Source of the DNA: a virus
Virus record (IMG/VR): IMGVR_UViG_3300032677_000167
Span: 1 to 22,726 of that record
Length of the DNA: 22,726 nt
Direction: 5' to 3' (one strand)
The position numbers were made by a program, and so were the translations under genes. Each line of letters starts with the position of its first letter. Positions within the stretch are counted from its first letter, which is position 1. Below the pieces are notes generated by a model, which had not been told where the DNA came from, made no database searches, and was given only the letters and a program-made list of their open reading frames with translations. Below are positions 13,605-20,534 of this stretch, one piece after another.

Positions 13605-14333
13605 ATGTATTGTACATATATTACTATTTATATTGGCAACAAACTTCCTCCGTTCTATATCGGTTACAGCACGATATCCAAAATCAATAGTGGATATCAT
13701 GGAACCGTTACATCAAAAAAACACAAGAAAGTTTGGATTGAAGAGATGAAGCGAAATCCTTCATTTTTCAAAACCAAAATCATAAAAATATTTGATACAA
13801 GAGAATCTGCTATAAATCACGAATCTTATCTACACAAACACTTCAATGTAGATGTAAGTCCTATGTATATAAATGAAGCGATATCCAACATTCGTTGGAG
13901 AAATTCTGGTGGTTATAAACTTTCAGAAGAAACAAAACAAAAACAAAGAAATAGTTTTACTGTGGAAAGATTGTCTAAGATGTCAAGCGAAGCTTCAATC
14001 AGATGGTCTAATAAATCAGAAGAAGAAAAGGAAAATTGCAGAAAAAGATTTATGAAATATAGAGTAAATCCCAAATCACGAGAGGAAAACGATAGATATA
14101 AAGTTCCTAGAACAAATGACGAAAAGAATAGTATATCTATAGGAACAAAAGAAGCAATGAATAATCAAGAACTACGCGAACGTTTGTCAGAAAAAGCAAA
14201 GGCAAGATGCACAGACGAATGGAAAGCAGCTTCGGCAGATAGAAACAAACATAGAGTCTCTTGTGTTTTGTGTAGAAAAGAAATGGCCAGATGTGGCTTT
14301 CCTATGCACTTTGCTAGAAAGCACAAAATCTAA
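13605..14333 (+). CDS. GIY-YIG family endonuclease, antisense to the structural genes
   Basis: The 242-residue product begins with a GIY-YIG-type nuclease domain (about residues 4-95). TYITIYIGNKLPPFYIGYST holds the two characteristic strands with the YIG element, followed by SGYHGTVTSKKHKKVW with the conserved-looking Tyr/His/Lys positions and a Glu in INHESYLHKHF. The middle is Lys/Glu-rich and probably helical DNA-binding sequence (NUMOD3-like SEETKQKQRNS). The last 23 residues hold a possible zinc finger: CVLC (Cys220, Cys223) with His235 and His240. A strong AAGGAG precedes the ATG by 8 bases. It is inserted between genes 14 and 15 on the opposite strand, and its TAA overlaps the gene 14 stop. 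Base composition looks more A-rich than the neighbours, which suggests a mobile homing gene. Confidence 0.87.
   Translation: MYCTYITIYIGNKLPPFYIGYSTISKINSGYHGTVTSKKHKKVWIEEMKRNPSFFKTKIIKIFDTRESAINHESYLHKHFNVDVSPMYINEAISNIRWRNSGGYKLSEETKQKQRNSFTVERLSKMSSEASIRWSNKSEEEKENCRKRFMKYRVNPKSREENDRYKVPRTNDEKNSISIGTKEAMNNQELRERLSEKAKARCTDEWKAASADRNKHRVSCVLCRKEMARCGFPMHFARKHKI
13625..13632 (-). promoter_or_regulatory. Late promoter of gene 15, inside the GIY-YIG reading frame
   Basis: Exact TATAAATA on the minus strand, 50 nt before the gene 15 ATG candidate and 116 nt before the favoured ATT start. It lies in codons 7-10 of the plus-strand endonuclease gene. It probably drives 15-16-17N. Confidence 0.6.
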
Positions 14334-15049
14334 ATGTCGTTCCCAAATGGATTAGTAACCGACCAGTCCACGAAGGTGTTTGCCAAAGCTACAAACTCTT
14401 CATTCTGTGTTGATGGATCGATTTCATCTAGAACAAAAGTTTCGTTGACAATATCATAACCAGCTTCGGTAATAAGATCGTAACTTGCTTCGGTGAGATA
14501 CCAGAAGTTACTGTCTGCCACTGAATAGTTCTGTTGGATCGAATCGATGTTTGCGATGCCAGTGTTGAACTGTTCCGAATCGTAGTTGAACTTCTCTAGC
14601 TGCAACTCAAAGTATTGTAGCGATCCAGTCTGGTAGAAGGATCTTTCATGTTCAACGAACTTGATTTCAAAAATACCAGTTGTGAATGGAAAGTAAACAA
14701 GATCACCTTCTTGTGGGCGAATCAAGTTGTATATGCTACCAATGTCTTGTGCGAACCTACGACGACTCACCGATAGTGTAAGTTTGTCTGCTACGTTTAG
14801 CCCGAACTTGCTGAGTAGATCGCCTTCACCTTGGAAACCTTCATAATCATTAATATACATTTCAAGTGGAATAGCCACGTTAAATGAAGACGTTGGTGCT
14901 TCATCAAATAACTTATCAATATAGTTTGTTGTTCTCGGAAGATAATAGCAATCGATACCAAAAATCTGAATCATTTCGTCTGCTAGATTCTGTAGCAGAT
15001 TCTGCTCAGGATTGTAATCGCTGTTCCTGAAGAAGAAGTTGGTGGGCAA
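14330..15049 (-). CDS. 14: Neck / head completion protein (T4 gp14-like)
   Basis: Gp14 works with gp13 to close the packaged head and provide the tail-joining site. The 239 residues (T4: 256) carry family landmarks: NFFFRNSDYNPEQNLLQNLA at the N-terminus, IFGIDCYYLPRTT (29-41), VAIPLEMYINDYEGFQGEGD and FLSKFGL-like LLSKFGLNVAD, then RPQEGDLVYFPFTTGIFEI in the middle. The start is a TTG codon. It is chosen because the family sequence begins immediately after it, AAAGG lies 8 bases upstream, and the next ATG is inside conserved sequence. A late promoter is 25 nt upstream. The end meets the GIY-YIG gene on the other strand, with two stop codons sharing bases. Confidence 0.91.
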   Translation of the reverse strand: MPTNFFFRNSDYNPEQNLLQNLADEMIQIFGIDCYYLPRTTNYIDKLFDEAPTSSFNVAIPLEMYINDYEGFQGEGDLLSKFGLNVADKLTLSVSRRRFAQDIGSIYNLIRPQEGDLVYFPFTTGIFEIKFVEHERSFYQTGSLQYFELQLEKFNYDSEQFNTGIANIDSIQQNYSVADSNFWYLTEASYDLITEAGYDIVNETFVLDEIDPSTQNEEFVALANTFVDWSVTNPFGNDI

Positions 15050-15110
15050 GGTCTTTTCCTTTGATATTTTCTATATTTATACGAGAATATCTATTGACTT
15101 GTCCACCAAC
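15038..15110. repeat. Inverted repeat spanning the gene 14 start and promoter
   Basis: GTTGGTGGGCAAG at 15038-15050 is complementary to CTTGTCCACCAAC at 15098-15110 in 12 of 13 positions. The two arms flank the late promoter, and the left arm contains the TTG start of gene 14. A transcript that starts upstream and reads through could fold the start codon into a stem, while one starting at the local promoter would lack the far arm. This function is inference. Confidence 0.45.
15074..15081 (-). promoter_or_regulatory. Late promoter of gene 14
   Basis: Exact TATAAATA on the minus strand in the 135-nt gap between genes 13 and 14, 25 nt before the gene 14 TTG. Apart from this promoter and the inverted repeat, the gap holds no convincing gene. 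Confidence 0.72.
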
Positions 15111-15184
15111 TTGTATATAATCAGTAATGTACTGTTTAAGATATACCTTACATGACATAAACGAATCATATAAAAGTATGTCAG

Positions 15185-15925
15185 TCAACCGATCATGTCT
15201 CCAACAGGAAGACTCCAAGTGGTATACATCTCTTGTTCTAGTCTATCAATCTCTTTTTGAGCATCATCTCTGATCTTATCACCGTTAAACTTGTTTCCAC
15301 CTGGTAGATTGATACCTGTATACTTCGTTAAGTTGTCGCCCCATTGACGCTTGACTAGTGCAGCAGCATATTGTGTCAACCAACGATCTGACCATACTCC
15401 ACCATATACGGTTGGATCAATGATCTGATATGCTTCAACGATTAAGAAGCTTCCTGGTTGTACAATGTCCCAAGCCATATCTAGATATAGAATGTTGTTG
15501 TAACGATTGAAGCGAAGTGGCTGTTGACCGACTAGAAGCTGTTCAAGAAACTGAATATGCTGCATAGCAAGATAGTATGGTACCATCGTTGTAGCAGTCA
15601 AGTCATATAGATCGTTCAATGTGATCTGATAACGAATGTTGAACAGATTGTTTGATGACAACGATTCACCAACAGGGAATAGATTGACTGCACCAATGAT
15701 GTTCGATGGTAGAGTGATATACTGATTTTCAATATCAGTTGAAGTTACCTGATACTTGTAATAGGTCTTTTCAGAACCTTCGAAGTGATAGTCCCAGAAG
15801 AATGTCAAAGCTTCATCAATACGATCTTCTACCTGATCGTCATCAACATCGATATTGATTACAGGAGCGCCAAGTCTTCTGAGTAGATAGTATTTGAACT
15901 GTTCTCTTGAGTTTGGAACTGCCAT
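15185..15925 (-). CDS. 13: Neck / head completion protein (T4 gp13-like)
   Basis: Gp13 binds the portal after packaging and, with gp14, seals the head before tail attachment. The 246-residue protein (T4: 309) opens with MAVPNSREQFKYYLLRRLG and APVINIDVDDDQVEDRIDEA, the usual family start. It continues with FFWDYHFEGSEKTYYKYQV and, later, WLTQYAAALVKRQWGDNLTKY near residues 180-202, also typical. The C-terminal RDDAQKEIDRLEQEM is helical. AGGAAG lies 7 bases before the ATG. It is followed by gene 14 after 135 nt, keeping the T4 order. Confidence 0.92.
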   Translation of the reverse strand: MAVPNSREQFKYYLLRRLGAPVINIDVDDDQVEDRIDEALTFFWDYHFEGSEKTYYKYQVTSTDIENQYITLPSNIIGAVNLFPVGESLSSNNLFNIRYQITLNDLYDLTATTMVPYYLAMQHIQFLEQLLVGQQPLRFNRYNNILYLDMAWDIVQPGSFLIVEAYQIIDPTVYGGVWSDRWLTQYAAALVKRQWGDNLTKYTGINLPGGNKFNGDKIRDDAQKEIDRLEQEMYTTWSLPVGDMIG

Positions 15926-15948
15926 TGCTTCTTCCTATTGTTTATTGT

Positions 15949-15956
15949 TATTTATG
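15949..15956 (-). promoter_or_regulatory. Possible variant late promoter of gene 13
   Basis: CATAAATA on the minus strand, differing from the consensus only in the first base, 24 nt before the gene 13 ATG and directly after the stop of the cupin gene. Marine T4-like phages are reported to tolerate variation at the first base, which supports it moderately. Confidence 0.5.
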
Positions 15957-16271
15957 TTATAACCATTGACCAAGAAGATCATCAACATGTGGCATAGGAT
16001 TACGATATAAGTTCAATATGACTGTATTGTCTTCTAGTGCTTTGATTTCGTGATGTTGTTTATCATCGGTGTAATATAAAAAATCTCCAGTATTGGCTTT
16101 ATATAACCACTCTTTGTCTGGACCATATGCTTCTATACTGCCGTTGATAACAACTGTATCATGATAGTTCTTTGGTCCATGTTGATGCATCTCTAATACA
16201 TCTTCAGCTTTCTCGAATACCATTTTTAGCCAATATACATTTTCATGTTTTTGGAATTGAGATTTGATCAT
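15957..16271 (-). CDS. Small cupin-like protein
   Basis: This 104-residue protein has the look of a single small beta-barrel cupin. EMHQHGPKNYHDTVVINGSI (about 27-46) provides a His-x-His pair plus a further His, and GDFLYYTDDKQHHEIKAL (about 62-79) gives the second motif with two adjacent His residues. Such His clusters usually hold a metal ion in cupins. The ATG overlaps the TAA of the glycine-rich gene (TAATG) and has no clear ribosome site, so translation is probably coupled. It lies between tail-adhesin genes and gene 13, where T4 has no equivalent. The substrate or binding partner cannot be told. It could be an enzyme, or a structural or sugar-binding accessory of the tail fibres. Confidence 0.78.
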   Translation of the reverse strand: MIKSQFQKHENVYWLKMVFEKAEDVLEMHQHGPKNYHDTVVINGSIEAYGPDKEWLYKANTGDFLYYTDDKQHHEIKALEDNTVILNLYRNPMPHVDDLLGQWL

Positions 16272-16909
16272 TATGTGTATGTGAAAGTAACTTGTCCAGC
16301 AGCACCAGCACCGCCTACGTTTCCGTTAGGATTACTAAAGTTACCGCCCGCACCACCACCACCTGGCGGATTACCAGACGATCCTTTTGTAGTCTGAGTA
16401 GCGCCACCGTTAGGAGATGCCGCGCCATTTGATGTTTGTCCACCACCACCGCCGCCTGATGTATTAACGTCTCCTCCACTAGCTGTTCCTCCTGTGCCCT
16501 GAAATGCAGTACCAGATCCATCAGCACCACCAGTGCCACCGTTTGCAGTCAGAGAGAAAGAAGTAGTAAATGTATTCTGAGAAGATGTTGTCGTTCCTCC
16601 TGTGCCTCCAGCTGCGGAACTGCCGGCGCTACCAGCAGTTCCAACTGCATAGTTTAACGTTTGACCCCAGTTTGAAGAAGTTAGAGATATAGTTTTTTTT
16701 GAGTAAGCACCTGCTCCGCCGCCACCGCCAGGTTGAGTTATACAAATATTGCTACCATGACCACCACCACCGCCAGCACCCCAAGTTTCAATAACTACTT
16801 GTGATGCTCCAGTAGGAATAGAATCAGTTCCACTGCCTGATGTGTATGTTCTTGTTACTGGCGGAAAGTATTTCTTCGAACCAAGAAACGCCATCTGAAT
16901 ACCACTCAT
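16271..16909 (-). CDS. Glycine-rich tail-associated protein, probable adhesin
   Basis: From the chosen ATG at 16909 the product has 212 residues. A short N-terminus (MSGIQMAFLGSKKYFPPVTR) is followed by TYTSGSGTDSIPTGASQVVI, ETWGAGGGGG and then long glycine runs to the C-terminus, ending GQVTFTYT. This glycine-rich type occurs in tail-tip and fibre-end proteins of phages, where polyglycine stretches form host-binding loops. I chose 16909 rather than an upstream start because AGGAG lies 9 bases before it and it begins one base after the stop of the fibre gene. A longer frame reaches 16984 but lies inside the fibre gene. Position between the fibre and cupin genes supports a receptor-binding or fibre-assembly role, which is inference. 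Confidence 0.82.
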   Translation of the reverse strand: MSGIQMAFLGSKKYFPPVTRTYTSGSGTDSIPTGASQVVIETWGAGGGGGHGSNICITQPGGGGGAGAYSKKTISLTSSNWGQTLNYAVGTAGSAGSSAAGGTGGTTTSSQNTFTTSFSLTANGGTGGADGSGTAFQGTGGTASGGDVNTSGGGGGGQTSNGAASPNGGATQTTKGSSGNPPGGGGAGGNFSNPNGNVGGAGAAGQVTFTYT

Positions 16910-16910
16910 A

Positions 16911-19900
16911 TTATGATACTCCTGCTCCACCAACAAACCATCTATCAACAGCAACACGAATACAAGTTGCAGTTGCACCAGCAACTAGAGTTCTGCTTCC
17001 TGTTGTTGTAGTTCCCGCTAACTGGATTGTAACGTTACCCGCACCAGCAATCGTAAGTGTGGCAGTATTGCCATTGATTATGCTGATAGCAGCACCATTC
17101 GCCCAAGCAACTGTGGCGTTATTGGCAATAGTGTATGTCAAAGTTCCTGTATTGGCTGCATTGAAGATATGACCACCAGAATCTGATGCTGCGGTTGTAT
17201 AGCTTGTATTCTGAATATTCTGTGGAATATCCCTATAGCCAACTGCATATGAACCAGCACCATAGCTGACTGTTGTGCCTCCACCAGTGAATGCGTGGTT
17301 ACCAGAGATTGTGTAGTTGCCTGAAGTGTTGACATAGCTTGCAGCCGCAACACCACCGAGATTTGTTGCATTGTTTGCAGTACCAGCAGTAAATGATAGT
17401 CCTGTACCAGTTAGCCCTGAACCAGAACCAACAAAAGATCCAGATACAGAAACGTTTCCTGTGAATGAAGCGTTTGCAGTCCAGTTCCACCAACCAGAAG
17501 AGTTGGCTTGCATGTATGAATACTGCGCCTGATTGTTATTATTAACAACTTGAATAATAGCAGTATTTGAAGTATTTGTTCTAAGGACAAACGCACCAGA
17601 TGTACCAGAGCCGGGATCTGTTGCCGTAACAGTAGTGAATATACCAGAGTTTGCGGTAGTACCACCAATAGCAGCAGGAGAAGCCCAAGAATATCCAGCA
17701 AACAAAGTAGCATTCGCTGCTGTACCACTAATACCTAAGCCGTTTGTTGAGTTTGCATAAGCTTGGCTTGTATTCGCGACAGCATTAGCAACAGCATTTG
17801 TGAATGCGGTAGCTGCAATAGTTGCTGCATATGATGTTGCGTTTGTGTAAGCTGCCGAAGCATTGCTTGTGATAGCTGTATTGACAGTTCCTAATGAAAC
17901 ACCACCAAGCTGTACTGCATTTACACTCGTTACACTAGCGCCATTACCAGAAATATTGTTAGCATAAAGATTCCATACAAAGCTTGTGTTGCCTAGATTT
18001 AGATTATTCGCAGCAGGAATAAACGCAACGTTTGATTGCCATGCAGGAATAGCTGAGTTGTAAATCAAGTTAGCAAATGTGCCAACAACAATACCAGCAT
18101 TGTTTGATGTAATGGCATTTGTTGCACTGTTCGCAAGTACAAGATTTAAATCATTTGTTGTGATAACAGTTGAGTTGATGAATGTTGTAGTACCAGCAAG
18201 TGTTAGATTTCCAGTGACAGTCAAGTTACCAGAAACAGTAGCACCACCCGAGACGTTTAGACTTGCTGCGTTTAGTGTGGTAAAGTTTGCTGTGTTTGCT
18301 GTAGTTGTACCAATAGAACCTGGAGCAGCCCAAGCAGCACTATTGAGAGTGAAACCATTGGTCGAGTTTGCCCATGAGCCAGGATTTGTTGTTGCAATAT
18401 ATGCTGTATTGACTGAAACACCAGTGGCTGATACTGCAATACTGTTATCCGCATTTGCAACATAGACTGTGCCCGATGATGTGATAGTACCACCATTCAA
18501 GCCATTGGCAAAAGCAATAGATGTGACTGTTCCTGGATTTGTTGTCACTGTACCCCAATAAACACCACTGATCGAGTTCGACATTAGAACTTTGCCAGAA
18601 GCACCAGACAATGCACCGTTTGCTAGAACAATCGAGGTTGTGCTGAATACAAACCCATTTGCAATAGTATTGCCTGTGAATGTTGTATTGCCTGCAATCG
18701 TGAAAGCGGCTGTTGTGTTTACAATGTTTGTTGGAAGCTGTGCATATGGCAAAGTACCAGATGACATGTTTGATGCATTGGTATAATAACTAGCTGGCTG
18801 ACCATTGAAGTTGGTTGAGTTATTTGCAGTAAGTGTTGCTACGTTTGTAGATAGACCAGCAGTTGTCTGATAGTTTCCTAGATTTGCTGATAGTTGTGCG
18901 TTAGATACAACATTAGCGGCTGATACAGAACCTACAAAGTTTGCGCTATTTGATGTGCCAGTAAATGTTGTTGAGTTGATCGTAGCATTGACAGATGCGT
19001 TACCAATAACGATTGTGTTTGTGTTTACAGCAACACTATTCGCTGCTGTTCCAACATAAACATTTGACGACGCATTAACAAAGCCAGCATTTAGATTGCC
19101 AAACACTGTTGTTGAGTTTACGTTAACTACATATATATTAGCCCACCATAAACCACTATTACCTAATAGCAAACTACCATTTGCATTTGGAATAATAGAG
19201 CCTTGTGCCGAAGTTGTGCCTTGTTGAACAGTAGTACCAGTAACGTATAGATTGCCTGAGATTGTAACGTTAGCACCAAAGGTAGAGTTGCCTGTGACGT
19301 TCAATAGACCACCGACTGTGACATTAGCAGTAGCATTTACCTGAGCAGTATTGACTACTATAGCAGAAACGTTAGCTGTAACTGTTGTTGCCGAAACTGT
19401 TGTCGCAATAACATTCGCTGTGACTGTGGTACCAACCAAGTTAGCATTGACTGTTGTTGCATTCAACGTTGTGGCATTTACAGTTGTTGTATTGACGTTG
19501 CCTACGTTGGCGAGACCAGTTACTGTGATTGTCCCTGGAGTAAGAGTAGTAACGACAGACGTGTTGCCTAATACAACTGATGTTGTATTTGCTGAGAAAC
19601 CATTTGTAGTACCGATTGTGCCAATAAGCAATGCGCCTGTAGCATTTGCAACAGATACGCCAGAAGAGTTGATAACAACATTACCAGCAGCAACAACACT
19701 AGCATTTGACGCATAGACTGTTGTGGTAGAAACGTTTGCCGTTGCATTAACAATCGATGTGACCACGGCTGTTGAGTTGATTACTGAGTTGGCAGTTGAG
19801 TTGCCAATAACAACGTTTGACGCGGTTAGAACACCACTTGTGTTTGTTGTTAGATTATAAAGTGCTTCTACAACTGAGTTGCCATATCCATAAACTGTGC

Positions 19901-20459
19901 TATTACCAACATTGGCAGAAGATGAGTTGATTAGATATACACTGACATTTACACCACCAGTCGCAGTAACTAAAGCTTCATATGTTGAGTTGCCAAAGCC
20001 ATATGATGTGGAGTTACCAGTAAAGAAGTGTGTTGTATTGATCTGTGTGTTTACGGTACTGTTACCTAGTGTAACTAGTGATGCGTTTGCAGAGAAACCT
20101 TGAGTTGTTCCAATAGTTGAAACAAGAAGAGATCCAGTAGCATTTGCAACAGATACGCCAGAAGAGTTGATAACAACATTACCAGCAGCAACAACACTAG
20201 CATTTGACGCATAGACTGTAACAGTGTTGACATTGATTGTAGAGGTAAGAGAACCAGTGACGTTTACGTTTGCACCAGCATTCACTGTACCAGTGATTAC
20301 AACGTTGCCTTGAACGTTTGCTGTACCAGTAACAGTAAGAGCAGCATCGGGAGAAGTGTTGTTGATACCTACGTTAGTCGTACCACCCACAGCATAGATT
20401 AGACTGCCATTAGCGATGATACCATTCTTTGCGATGAATGTTGAGTTAGTAGATGACAT
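16911..20459 (-). CDS. Long Asn/Thr/Ser-rich tail-fibre-like structural protein
   Basis: This 1182-residue protein is dominated by short beta-strand repeats rich in Asn, Thr, Ser, Val and Ala, with very few charged residues. Fibre-type motifs include TNFNGQPASYYTNASNMSSG and PYAQLP in the middle, GTVTSIAFANGLNGGTITSS, a TVTGNLTLAGTTTFINSTVI segment, and NATNLGGVAAASYVN near the C-terminus. The C-terminal about 85 residues (from GGHIFNAANTGTLTYTI to RWFVGGAGV) look like the small beta domain that ends many phage tail proteins. Residues 81-108 and 247-274 are encoded by an exact 83-bp repeat. AGGG precedes the ATG and a late promoter lies 33 nt upstream. Together with the two following genes it forms a likely fibre/adhesin operon. 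The exact T4 counterpart cannot be assigned. Confidence 0.87.
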   Translation of the reverse strand: MSSTNSTFIAKNGIIANGSLIYAVGGTTNVGINNTSPDAALTVTGTANVQGNVVITGTVNAGANVNVTGSLTSTINVNTVTVYASNASVVAAGNVVINSSGVSVANATGSLLVSTIGTTQGFSANASLVTLGNSTVNTQINTTHFFTGNSTSYGFGNSTYEALVTATGGVNVSVYLINSSSANVGNSTVYGYGNSVVEALYNLTTNTSGVLTASNVVIGNSTANSVINSTAVVTSIVNATANVSTTTVYASNASVVAAGNVVINSSGVSVANATGALLIGTIGTTNGFSANTTSVVLGNTSVVTTLTPGTITVTGLANVGNVNTTTVNATTLNATTVNANLVGTTVTANVIATTVSATTVTANVSAIVVNTAQVNATANVTVGGLLNVTGNSTFGANVTISGNLYVTGTTVQQGTTSAQGSIIPNANGSLLLGNSGLWWANIYVVNVNSTTVFGNLNAGFVNASSNVYVGTAANSVAVNTNTIVIGNASVNATINSTTFTGTSNSANFVGSVSAANVVSNAQLSANLGNYQTTAGLSTNVATLTANNSTNFNGQPASYYTNASNMSSGTLPYAQLPTNIVNTTAAFTIAGNTTFTGNTIANGFVFSTTSIVLANGALSGASGKVLMSNSISGVYWGTVTTNPGTVTSIAFANGLNGGTITSSGTVYVANADNSIAVSATGVSVNTAYIATTNPGSWANSTNGFTLNSAAWAAPGSIGTTTANTANFTTLNAASLNVSGGATVSGNLTVTGNLTLAGTTTFINSTVITTNDLNLVLANSATNAITSNNAGIVVGTFANLIYNSAIPAWQSNVAFIPAANNLNLGNTSFVWNLYANNISGNGASVTSVNAVQLGGVSLGTVNTAITSNASAAYTNATSYAATIAATAFTNAVANAVANTSQAYANSTNGLGISGTAANATLFAGYSWASPAAIGGTTANSGIFTTVTATDPGSGTSGAFVLRTNTSNTAIIQVVNNNNQAQYSYMQANSSGWWNWTANASFTGNVSVSGSFVGSGSGLTGTGLSFTAGTANNATNLGGVAAASYVNTSGNYTISGNHAFTGGGTTVSYGAGSYAVGYRDIPQNIQNTSYTTAASDSGGHIFNAANTGTLTYTIANNATVAWANGAAISIINGNTATLTIAGAGNVTIQLAGTTTTGSRTLVAGATATCIRVAVDRWFVGGAGVS
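19639..19721. repeat. 83-bp exact direct repeat, copy 1
   Basis: Identical over 83 bp to 20137-20219. It encodes residues 247-274 of the fibre-like protein (YASNASVVAAGNVVINSSGV core). Flanking sequence is similar but not identical. Confidence 0.93.
20137..20219. repeat. 83-bp exact direct repeat, copy 2
   Basis: Second copy of the repeat at 19639-19721, encoding residues 81-108 of the same protein. The repeat units are 498 bp apart, which is 166 codons, so recombination between them would keep the frame. Confidence 0.93.
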
Positions 20460-20491
20460 TTCGGTTCCCTCTCCCCGATTGATATTACATC

Positions 20492-20499
20492 TATTTATA
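20492..20499 (-). promoter_or_regulatory. Late promoter of the fibre operon
   Basis: Exact TATAAATA on the minus strand in the 75-nt gap before the 1182-residue fibre gene, 33 nt from its ATG. It probably drives the fibre, glycine-rich and cupin genes together. Confidence 0.72.
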
Positions 20500-20534
20500 A
20501 CAACTAAAACATCATGGACGTCGTATCTACATCA

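Noticed and set aside
15006-15218. Small minus-strand frame of 70 codons between genes 13 and 14 (possible inner ATG at 15158)
   Set aside because: It overlaps both neighbours, its outer start is TTG, no ribosome site precedes the inner ATG, and its 3' part contains the gene 14 promoter and start region. No known family is recognisable.
16910-16984. Longer N-terminus for the glycine-rich gene starting at 16984
   Set aside because: The extra 25 residues lie inside the 3' end of the fibre gene. The ATG at 16909 has AGGAG at a proper distance and directly follows the fibre stop.
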